Shown here piece by piece: positions 1-6,297 of a stretch of 6,324 nt of DNA; position 1 is the stretch's first letter, and the number at the start of each line of letters is the position of its first letter. A program made the position numbers and the translations under genes. The stretch is from Bacteriovoracaceae bacterium UBA4096 (GTDB lineage Bacteria > Bdellovibrionota > Bacteriovoracia > Bacteriovoracales > Bacteriovoracaceae), in contig DFXY01000005.1 of the NCBI GenBank assembly GCA_002381945.1, positions 1 through 6,324 of the forward strand. The letters are read 5' to 3'. The notes beneath the pieces are model-generated. The model made no database searches, had not been told where the DNA came from, and worked only from the letters and a program-made list of their open reading frames with translations.

Positions 1-1185
1 CATTCAGCTTTTTTGAATAAAGATTATTTTGAAAAAATGCAAAATGATACTGCTGGTGAGTTTGGCGGTTTGGGTCTTGAAGTGACTCAGAAAGAAGGCG
101 TGATCTATATCATTACACCCATAGATGATACTCCGGCCTTTCGGGCAGGGATTAAACCAAAAGATAAGATGGTTGAAATTAATCATGAGCCAATTGTTGG
201 CATGACCCTTGAGCAGGCAATTGAAAGAATGCGTGGCAAAGTCGGGGATAAGATCCATCTGGGCATTATTCGTGAAGGTGAAGACGGAATTAAACATTTT
301 AATCTTAAGCGAGAAATCATTAAAATTAAGCCTGTGAAGTCAGAACTAATACAGGATAAGTATGCCTATATTCGTTTAACTCAATTCCAAAAGCGCTCTG
401 CTGAATCGATTGAAGAAGCCTTGAAAAAAATCAAGGTCAGGACAAAAGGAAATCTTTCGGGAATTGTTCTGGATCTTCGTTCTAATCCAGGGGGGCTTCT
501 GGATCAGGCAGTTGATGTTTCCTCACTGTTTCTAAAAGAAGGTATCGTAGTTACTACTGAGGCCCGTGATCCTCAAAATAAAGATATCCGTTATGTTAAG
601 AAGTCAGGCTATAAAGATCTAACAACTCCGATGGTGATTTTAATTAATGGTGCCTCTGCTTCAGCTTCAGAGATTGTTGCAGGTGCACTTCAGGACTATG
701 AACGTGCCGTAATCATGGGCTCCCAGTCTTTCGGAAAAGGTTCAGTTCAGACGGTCGCTCAGTTAGATAAGAGTACTGGTGTAAAACTAACGATTGCTCA
801 ATACATGACTCCGAAAAATAGAAAGATTCAGGCAGTTGGAATTAAGCCGGATGTCCAGATTGAAGAAATGAATCAAGCAGATTTCGAAAAAGGCTTGAAG
901 GAAGACCGTTATATCCGTGAAAAAGATCTTAAGGGTCACCTGACGGCAACCATTGAAACTCCGGAAGAGAAAGTCATCCGGGAAGCAAACGAGCGAAAAG
1001 AAAGAGCAGAAAGAGTTAAGGCGATGGAGGCCCGAAGAAACGAGAGAAAGAAATCTTCAAAAGAAAAAGAGGATGAACTTTTCAAGGCCTATGCTCCAGC
1101 TGAAGACTATCAAGTGCTTCAGGCCATCCGCTATCTTCAGGGCTTTAATGTTTTTGAATCTTTTCTTAAAACGACAAATAAGTAA
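1..1185 (+). CDS. S41-family C-terminal processing protease (CtpA/Prc type), 5'-truncated by the window edge
   Basis: This is a periplasmic serine protease of the carboxy-terminal processing (tail-specific) family. The frame is already open at base 1 and the first residues, HSAFL, match the DPHSxF segment that precedes the PDZ domain in this family, so the signal peptide and N-terminal part are missing and the TTG at 13 is an internal Leu codon. Counting the first visible codon as 1, a PDZ domain spans about 21-104. The peptidase domain carries LRSNPGG near 159-165, the SASASE nucleophile motif with Ser221 (codon 661-663), the general base Lys246 in FGKGSVQ (codon 736-738) and Gln250. The 25-residue Ser-Lys spacing and Lys+4 Gln match the Ser/Lys/Gln triad of CtpB-type enzymes, so the protein should be active. 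Residues 320-359 are very rich in Lys, Glu and Arg, probably a long charged helix, followed by a short C-terminal helical tail. The stop codon shares one base with the xseA start. CtpA, CtpB and Prc cannot be told apart without the N-terminus. Confidence 0.95.
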   Translation, partial: HSAFLNKDYFEKMQNDTAGEFGGLGLEVTQKEGVIYIITPIDDTPAFRAGIKPKDKMVEINHEPIVGMTLEQAIERMRGKVGDKIHLGIIREGEDGIKHFNLKREIIKIKPVKSELIQDKYAYIRLTQFQKRSAESIEEALKKIKVRTKGNLSGIVLDLRSNPGGLLDQAVDVSSLFLKEGIVVTTEARDPQNKDIRYVKKSGYKDLTTPMVILINGASASASEIVAGALQDYERAVIMGSQSFGKGSVQTVAQLDKSTGVKLTIAQYMTPKNRKIQAVGIKPDVQIEEMNQADFEKGLKEDRYIREKDLKGHLTATIETPEEKVIREANERKERAERVKAMEARRNERKKSSKEKEDELFKAYAPAEDYQVLQAIRYLQGFNVFESFLKTTNK

Positions 1186-2453
1186 TGATGGGATTTGATG
1201 CGGCCACGGTCTCAGATCTTGTTGGCTCAATTAAAGAAGTATTAGAAGAGCAGTTCCAGGAAGTGATGGTACAGGGAGAGGTGACAAACCTTTCTCTCTC
1301 AGGTGCCGGTCACTGGTACTTTACGCTGTCTGATGCTAATGCCTGCATTTCCTGCGCTCTCTTTAAAGGAGATGCTCTTCGTAATCCACTTATTCGAAAT
1401 CTTAAAGATGGCGATAAAATCGTCATCGTGGGTCCCTTGAGTGTCTATCAAAAACGCGGCTCTTTTCAATTGCTGGCAAAAAGAATTTTTCCTGCAGGTG
1501 AAGGTCAGCTGAAACTTCAGTATGAAAGATTAAAGGCCAGGCTTTCCCAGGAAGGACTCTTTGATATTGAAAAGAAAAAGCCCTTACCTTTGTTTCCCAA
1601 AAGAGTTGCCGTTATCACTGCCGAACATGGCGCCGCTCTTCAGGATTTTCTGAATGTTATGAAGCGCAGGTCCTTATGGTTAGATATCCTGATTATTCCT
1701 GCCCTCGTTCAGGGTGATGGGGCTCCTAAGTCTCTTTATAATGCTCTTAAAAAAGCCGAAGCTCAGAATGGCATTGATGTCATCGTTCTCACCCGTGGGG
1801 GAGGAAGCCTTGAGGATCTCTGGGCCTTTAATGATGAGAATCTTGTACGTGCAATTTATGAATGCCCTATCCCGGTGATAAGTGCCGTAGGTCATCAGGT
1901 TGATTATACTCTTTGTGACTATGTTTCTGATCACCGTTCCGAAACTCCTACGGCCGCAGCCGAAACTCTATCTCAGCCGCAAACGGAACTTAAATCTCGC
2001 CTCATTTTTTGTCAGAGCCATTTAAAATCTGATCTTTTTAAACTGTATCAGCATGTGCAACTCATGACCCAAAAGTTTCATCCTCGTGAACTTTTAAACC
2101 TCATGAAACAAAAAATTCATGATGGAGAAAAACGTTTGAGTGCCATTCATTTAAAAGAAAGGGCCGGTGAATTAATCGGTCTACCTGAGGCCAGTCAAAG
2201 GGTAGATGAAAGCATTCTTAAACTTCGCCACGTTACAGAAAAAAATACGACCCAGTTATCTGAGAAACTTCTCCGTTTTGAACAAGTCCTTGGCGCCTTA
2301 AGCCCGCTTAAAGTGTTAGGTCGAGGATACTCTTATGTGACCCTTACAAATGGCGACGTTATCACTTCTAAAAATGATTTTGATCTGCGAGATCAAGGTA
2401 CCAAGATAGAAATCCAGTTCCATGATGGCAAGGGTTTAGCGATAAAGGGATAA
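1185..2453 (+). CDS. xseA: Exodeoxyribonuclease VII large subunit XseA
   Basis: This is the catalytic subunit of exonuclease VII, a cytoplasmic enzyme that degrades single-stranded DNA from both ends and works with multiple copies of the small subunit XseB. An N-terminal OB-fold (about 5-100) includes GEVTNLSLSGAGHWYFTLSD. The catalytic domain (about 115-265) has AALQD with Asp154, TRGGGSLEDLWAFNDE with Arg204, and AVGHQVDYT with His237 and Asp240. These align one residue off E. coli Asp155, Arg205, His238 and Asp241, as I recall the residues shown essential there. A helical, probably coiled-coil region (about 266-365) is followed by the conserved tail LSPLKVLGRGYSYV. At 422 aa it is somewhat shorter than E. 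coli XseA (456 aa). Two usual signature words are altered: the family's TSPTGAA reads TAEHGAA and GHETD reads GHQVD. The ATG at 1185 overlaps the preceding stop (TAATG), with a second in-frame ATG at 1188. No Shine-Dalgarno is visible, which fits translational coupling. No xseB lies next to it. Confidence 0.97.
   Translation: MMGFDAATVSDLVGSIKEVLEEQFQEVMVQGEVTNLSLSGAGHWYFTLSDANACISCALFKGDALRNPLIRNLKDGDKIVIVGPLSVYQKRGSFQLLAKRIFPAGEGQLKLQYERLKARLSQEGLFDIEKKKPLPLFPKRVAVITAEHGAALQDFLNVMKRRSLWLDILIIPALVQGDGAPKSLYNALKKAEAQNGIDVIVLTRGGGSLEDLWAFNDENLVRAIYECPIPVISAVGHQVDYTLCDYVSDHRSETPTAAAETLSQPQTELKSRLIFCQSHLKSDLFKLYQHVQLMTQKFHPRELLNLMKQKIHDGEKRLSAIHLKERAGELIGLPEASQRVDESILKLRHVTEKNTTQLSEKLLRFEQVLGALSPLKVLGRGYSYVTLTNGDVITSKNDFDLRDQGTKIEIQFHDGKGLAIKG
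2444..2450 (+). promoter_or_regulatory. Ribosome binding site of the M23 peptidase gene
   Basis: AAAGGGA lies inside the last codons of xseA, with its last G five bases before the ATG at 2455. It supports that start and suggests reinitiation after xseA translation. Confidence 0.6.
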
Positions 2454-2454
2454 T

Positions 2455-3297
2455 ATGAAATACACTATTCTTACTCTTCTTTTTCCTGCTTTATTAAGCT
2501 GTGCGATGGCAAAAAATCCTGTTCAGAAAGAACTGAGCATCAGGCCAGGAGAAGTCCGTTTCCTGGAATTCAATATTCCTCATGATAAAGTTCGACTTTT
2601 CTGCCGGGATCAGGAAGTGAAATTGCAAAAAAGCGGCAAGAAGGGCCAGGCAGTAGTGATTGAGAGTTATTTCTCGGAACTTAAGCCTTTCACTTGTTAC
2701 CTAAAAGACAATGATCAAAATCTGGAAGAGCTGTTCTTTAAGGTTGAGAACCGCGAATACAAAGCTGAACAGTTAAGAGTGAATCCGAAAAGAATTAAGT
2801 TATCACCAAAAGATCAGAAGCGCGCCAATGAGGAACAGTTAGTCCTGAATAAAATTTACGCTTCATCATTGAATACTTTTCAGTTTAAAACTGCTTTCAA
2901 AGAACCTATGGAGAGTCATGTCACTAGTCTTTATGGAACACGACGGGTTTATAACAAAAAGAAAAAAGGGCAGCATTTAGGTATCGATTTTCGCGCTGCA
3001 ATTGGGGATAAAGTTCCTTCAACCAATGCAGGTAAAGTCGTTTTTGCCGGAGATCTTTTTTACACAGGCTGGACGGTGATTATTGACCACGGCCTGGATA
3101 TTTTTTCGGTCTACGGACATCTATCTAAACCGATGGTGGAGGCGGGAGAAATGGTTGAGCGTGGACAGATTATTGGACTTTCCGGAAACACCGGAAGAAC
3201 TTCTGGACCACATCTTCATTGGGGTGTTAAAGTTCAGGGCCAATATATTGATGGTTTCGTTCTGATAGAAGAAACCAAAAAAGCCTTCAAGGAATAA
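2455..3297 (+). CDS. Exported M23 (LytM/peptidase_M23) family metallopeptidase
   Basis: This is a probable zinc endopeptidase acting on peptidoglycan cross-links in the cell envelope. The N-terminus (about 1-19) is a short hydrophobic export signal. It ends in LLSC, a possible lipobox with Cys16, followed by AMA, a possible signal peptidase I site, so lipoprotein and soluble periplasmic forms are both possible. Residues 22-110 look like a beta-rich N-terminal domain with two cysteines (Cys50, Cys81) that could form a disulfide. A linker with a charged helix (about 115-140) leads into the M23 domain (about 150-270). All expected active-site residues are present: His174 and Asp178 in HLGID, His222 in YGHLS, and His253 and His255 in GPHLHWG. 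By comparison with LytM, His174, Asp178 and His255 bind zinc, and His222 and His253 are catalytic. This is therefore predicted to be an active enzyme and not an EnvC-like degenerate activator. It starts one base after xseA and ends overlapping the next gene by one base. Confidence 0.93.
   Translation: MKYTILTLLFPALLSCAMAKNPVQKELSIRPGEVRFLEFNIPHDKVRLFCRDQEVKLQKSGKKGQAVVIESYFSELKPFTCYLKDNDQNLEELFFKVENREYKAEQLRVNPKRIKLSPKDQKRANEEQLVLNKIYASSLNTFQFKTAFKEPMESHVTSLYGTRRVYNKKKKGQHLGIDFRAAIGDKVPSTNAGKVVFAGDLFYTGWTVIIDHGLDIFSVYGHLSKPMVEAGEMVERGQIIGLSGNTGRTSGPHLHWGVKVQGQYIDGFVLIEETKKAFKE
3289..3293 (+). promoter_or_regulatory. Ribosome binding site of the histidine-kinase-like gene
   Basis: AAGGA sits only three bases before the ATG at 3297, closer than usual, inside the last codons of the M23 gene. 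Together with the TAATG overlap it supports this start by translational coupling. Confidence 0.45.
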
Positions 3298-4994
3298 TGC
3301 AGCAATACGCAGGACTTCTCCAGTTTCGAATTGATCCACTTCTTTCACCAGATTTAAGGAAAGATTTGGATTCCGTTCTCTCAACTTTAAAAGATGCGGA
3401 AAAAGCTGATAGCCTGAGTGTTCCTAAAACTCCTCATAAACTTACCATCGATTTTATTTCTGAAAGTACGCTTCATTTGTTGAAGGCAGGACCGGAGTTT
3501 AGGATTTGCCTTCTGGACAAAAATCAAGGCCTCTTTAGTTTTGGTCAGAATATTAATGAATCTCTGGCAGATGCTGTTCTGGATGACGGTCTTGATATTA
3601 AGCAAATAAAACGCCTGATTTATCCCAAACTTCAATTGTTAATCAAAAACAAAGAAGAATTTTTCACAACTCTGGGATTAAAGAATTTAAGGAAGTTTGA
3701 GAATAAGGCCAGGCAAGTAGGACAAAAAAAATCTGAAGATTCTTTTACTTCAGATTCTTTACTTCGTTATGCTCAGGCACTGGTGGATCTGGAAAAGGAT
3801 TTAATCCAAACGGATGATTTGGCGAGGCTTGAAAAAGTTTTAAAGCAGTTCACAAAAAATAACATTGAGAAGTCTAAATTCCTATTCTTGTCCGCGTGCG
3901 AGTTGGCCGAACTGACGCCCACTGAGAATTTTCTTCTACTTCCTCCTTTTAAAGGTGAGTTCATCGGAATTGAGATGAACTGGAATGATGATGATTCCTT
4001 TAAACTGATTAAACGGCTTTTCTTTTTTTATACTTTGGTAAGCTTCTTTAAATCTCAGCAAGAAATTGAAGATCCTTTCTTTGATGAAAACCTTTGGGAA
4101 AGTGTGCTGGATAGTATTCCTTTCCCGGTGGCGCTCCTGTCACACACAGCGGAGGTTCATCAGCACAATACTCTCTTTTCAAAGCTAGGGTTTCCACCCA
4201 GTGATTGCCTGAAGCTTCAGCTTCGGGAAAAGATCATGATTAATGACATTCCTTACAACATATTCAGAAAGGACGTTAATCATCTGGATCAGAAGAAAAT
4301 TCTTTTCGTCTTTTTTACTGAAAGTTTTTTTCTGAAAGGAGATGGTAACTTGACGCCTTCAGGCCAGGAGTTAGGAATTATCAGCTCGAGTATCGCTCAC
4401 GAGTTGAACAATCCGATCGCCGGAATTCAGGCCGCCTTAAGTCTGTTGTTGCTGGATGAATCCTTGAATCAGGAAGCCCAGCAAACCCTTTTGGAAATGA
4501 AAAACGGCGCTCTTCGCTGCAAGCAATTAATCGAGACATTTCTTGGATTTTCCCGGGCGAATCCGCGTAATCTTCAGACCTTTGAAACAAGTTTGAGTCC
4601 GATTGAAATATGTTACCAGCAAGCACAGAATCTATTGCGCTTTCGGACTGTTGAAAGCGGTATCAGGTTTAATTTTGAGTCCATTAAGCATGCCAATTTT
4701 CGGGCAGAGGTTAATCTAAGCCTTCTGACGATGACGTTTTATCTGATCCTTGGTGAAATCATGACTCTTTATTCTCATCAGCTCTTAGTGGCCAATAAAA
4801 ATCAGATTGAGAAAGTTATTCGGGGGGAGATTATTGAATCTTCTCAGGAGATTCTGATCCAGTTACATGAACTTAATATTTCAACACTTAGTCTCTCTAA
4901 GTTGATCCAAAATCTTCTTACAATCGAAAATCTCGTCCTTCAGGTCTCAGACTATTCTTTACGCTTTATTTATAGCCAATCTAAAGGTGTTTAG
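3297..4994 (+). CDS. Cytoplasmic histidine-kinase-like protein with intact HisKA domain and degenerate ATPase domain
   Basis: This 565-aa protein has the layout of a soluble sensor histidine kinase: I see neither a signal peptide nor a convincing membrane segment. Residues 1-150 match nothing I recognise. About 153-255 has the alternating helix/strand pattern of a GAF-like domain (tentative). About 263-345 resembles a PAS domain (LWESVLDSIPFPVALLS onward). The dimerisation and phosphoacceptor domain (about 358-422) is clear: SSIAHELNNPIAGIQAAL puts the phosphoacceptor at His368 (codon 4398-4400), with Glu369 and Asn372 giving the HExxN pattern seen in kinases with phosphatase activity. The following region (about 430-561) keeps the approximate strand and helix order of an HATPase domain, including an ending LVLQVSDYSLRFIYS, but I find no Asn-rich N box, no DxGxG and no GxGxG, and it is too short to hold an ATP lid. 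It may therefore be a pseudokinase, phosphotransferase or phosphatase. No response regulator gene is in the window. It is the last gene of the operon, and its 3' end overlaps the convergent exonuclease gene by 14 bp. Confidence 0.88.
   Translation: MQQYAGLLQFRIDPLLSPDLRKDLDSVLSTLKDAEKADSLSVPKTPHKLTIDFISESTLHLLKAGPEFRICLLDKNQGLFSFGQNINESLADAVLDDGLDIKQIKRLIYPKLQLLIKNKEEFFTTLGLKNLRKFENKARQVGQKKSEDSFTSDSLLRYAQALVDLEKDLIQTDDLARLEKVLKQFTKNNIEKSKFLFLSACELAELTPTENFLLLPPFKGEFIGIEMNWNDDDSFKLIKRLFFFYTLVSFFKSQQEIEDPFFDENLWESVLDSIPFPVALLSHTAEVHQHNTLFSKLGFPPSDCLKLQLREKIMINDIPYNIFRKDVNHLDQKKILFVFFTESFFLKGDGNLTPSGQELGIISSSIAHELNNPIAGIQAALSLLLLDESLNQEAQQTLLEMKNGALRCKQLIETFLGFSRANPRNLQTFETSLSPIEICYQQAQNLLRFRTVESGIRFNFESIKHANFRAEVNLSLLTMTFYLILGEIMTLYSHQLLVANKNQIEKVIRGEIIESSQEILIQLHELNISTLSLSKLIQNLLTIENLVLQVSDYSLRFIYSQSKGV
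3730..3765 (+). repeat. Short imperfect tandem duplication with a 9-bp hairpin inside the kinase-like gene
   Basis: AGATTCTTTTACTTC (3737-3751) is followed directly by AGATTCTTTACTTC (3752-3765), the same word with one T fewer. The first unit also completes a perfect inverted repeat: AATCTGAAG (3730-3738) and CTTCAGATT (3748-3756) around a 9-nt loop. In protein it encodes the Ser/Asp-rich linker DSFTSDSLL, between the unknown N-terminal region and the GAF-like region. It is probably a slippage product in a tolerant linker. A regulatory role is not shown. Confidence 0.6.
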
Positions 4995-6297
4995 TAGGAA
5001 ACTGATAACGATCCACCTGACTTTCGGCCAGATGTTCGATCTTATCCAGATAGGCCTTCTTTTCATCTTTGATATCACTCGCTCGGAGAGTCAGATAAAG
5101 TTCAGGTTGTTTAATAAGCGAATCATGAAAGAGGCTTAAGAAAATATCTTTGATATCATTCTGAATAAAAATTTTCTTTTTTCCCTTTTGTTGAGTCTCA
5201 AACCGGAGCACCTGATTCGAAAGGAACTGATGGAGTTTCTTTTTATGAGATGGGAATTTAAAAATCAGCTGAGAGTAGGGAGAGAAATTTAAAAATGAAT
5301 AAACGATATACTGGCCACTGATTAAGTGAGGGGTGACGACAAAGTCATGTTCATCCATCAGGCGTGGGGCCGGTGGCAGGATATGTTTTGCCTTTAAGTA
5401 ATCAATGCTCTTTTTACGATAGCTTTCCGGGATTTTTACAAAATTCGCATTCATGAAAAAAAGTCCTTCTATAAAAGGACCGCATAAACGAATGTGAATC
5501 TGACTCCAGCGAAATTCTGTCAAATAAGTCTTAAGATCCTCCACTTCATCTTTAGGTGATTTCAAAGGGAGGATCGTGAGGATCACGCCGTTATCACCTT
5601 TGATAGTTAACACACAAGGATTCTCAATCTTCTCAAGAATCTCATACACTCGTGGGAGTCCGTCTTGAGTTTCTACAATGGCCCGATCCAGTTCAAACTT
5701 ATTTCGTGGATAATAGAGCTGATTTACTTTGCGGATATTCTTACTCTCAAAAATTTCCATATACTTTAATAACAACATACCTGTGGCACGAGCATCTTCA
5801 ATTGCCCGATGTGCCTGAGAGTGATGGATGTTAAATATTTGGGACATGTAGTTCAAATTGGAACTCATAATGTCCGGGATCATGTATTTGGTCATGATAT
5901 TAGTACAGATAACTTTATTCTCCAGCGTCGGTCGCTGAAGCTTTTTTAGAACCCCGTTTAGAAAAGGAATATCGAAAGAGGTGTTATGGGCAACCAGAAT
6001 AGCATCACCAATGAACTGGATGATTTCATCTATGACTTCTTCAATCTTAGGGGAATGCTCAACATCAGCCTTTCGAATGCCAGTCAGCTTTTGCACAAAA
6101 TCAGGAATCTCTTTTAAAGGATTCACCAGGAAGGATCGTTCTTCTGTGATTTTCCGGTTCTCGATCTTAACCATTCCAATTTCAATGATTTTTTCTGTTT
6201 CGGGATTTCCCCCGGTTGTCTCGAGATCGATGACACAAAATTTTAGAGAACGTAATAACTCACTGGAGGAGTCGAAAGCTTTTTCTTTTTCTTGCAT
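4981..6297 (-). CDS. DnaQ-like DEDDh 3'-5' exonuclease with uncharacterised C-terminal domain
   Basis: The N-terminal half is an RNase T/DnaQ-superfamily 3'-5' exonuclease (about 17-185). Exo I is FCVIDLETTGG with Asp24 and Glu26, Exo II is AHNTSFDIPFL with Asp109, and Exo III is AHRAIEDARATG with His163 and Asp168. All five DEDDh residues for two-metal catalysis are present. The family includes the polymerase III epsilon proofreading subunit, but at 438 aa this protein is far longer than E. coli DnaQ (243 aa). Its second half (about 190-438) is a mixed helix/strand region that I cannot assign: I see no GIY-YIG, helicase or polymerase motif. Calling it a generic DNA or RNA exonuclease is safer than calling it dnaQ. 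The ATG at 6295-6297 is the first start after an in-frame TGA at 6319-6321. It has no convincing Shine-Dalgarno at normal spacing. The stop (4981-4983) lies inside the last codons of the convergent kinase-like gene. Confidence 0.92.
   Translation of the reverse strand: MQEKEKAFDSSSELLRSLKFCVIDLETTGGNPETEKIIEIGMVKIENRKITEERSFLVNPLKEIPDFVQKLTGIRKADVEHSPKIEEVIDEIIQFIGDAILVAHNTSFDIPFLNGVLKKLQRPTLENKVICTNIMTKYMIPDIMSSNLNYMSQIFNIHHSQAHRAIEDARATGMLLLKYMEIFESKNIRKVNQLYYPRNKFELDRAIVETQDGLPRVYEILEKIENPCVLTIKGDNGVILTILPLKSPKDEVEDLKTYLTEFRWSQIHIRLCGPFIEGLFFMNANFVKIPESYRKKSIDYLKAKHILPPAPRLMDEHDFVVTPHLISGQYIVYSFLNFSPYSQLIFKFPSHKKKLHQFLSNQVLRFETQQKGKKKIFIQNDIKDIFLSLFHDSLIKQPELYLTLRASDIKDEKKAYLDKIEHLAESQVDRYQFPTKHL

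Noticed and set aside
13..15. TTG as the start codon of the S41 protease
   Set aside because: The frame is open to base 1, and the four codons before it (HSAF) continue a family motif, so the gene starts upstream of the window.
4..297. Open frames on the opposite strand or in alternative frames (4-297 -, 953-1198 +, 1680-1934 -, 3121-3384 -, 5981-6301 + and similar)
   Set aside because: All lie inside well-supported genes with clear family motifs, have no recognisable protein features and look like chance frames.
3730..3760. Hairpin with T-rich flank as an intragenic terminator of the operon
   Set aside because: The 9-bp stem is AT-rich and the following T run is short and broken (TTCTTTA). 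It is better explained by the tandem duplication.
4209..4220. Perfect 12-bp palindrome CTGAAGCTTCAG as an operator
   Set aside because: It lies in the middle of a coding region, far from any start, and a single such palindrome in several kilobases can arise by chance.
4849..4942. A frameshift hiding normal kinase G boxes in the fourth gene
   Set aside because: There is no GG dinucleotide in this stretch on the + strand, so no glycine codon can exist in any forward frame. The frame used also keeps a sensible hydrophobic pattern to the end.
5463..5480. Hairpin GTCCTT/AAGGAC as a terminator
   Set aside because: It has only a 6-bp stem, lies inside the exonuclease coding sequence and has no following T run on the relevant strand.
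4981..5730. GIY-YIG (UvrC/Cho-like) fusion in the exonuclease C-terminal half
   Set aside because: A segment LPRVYEIL faintly recalls the start of such domains, but no GIY, YIG/YVGKA or downstream catalytic Arg/Glu pattern follows.
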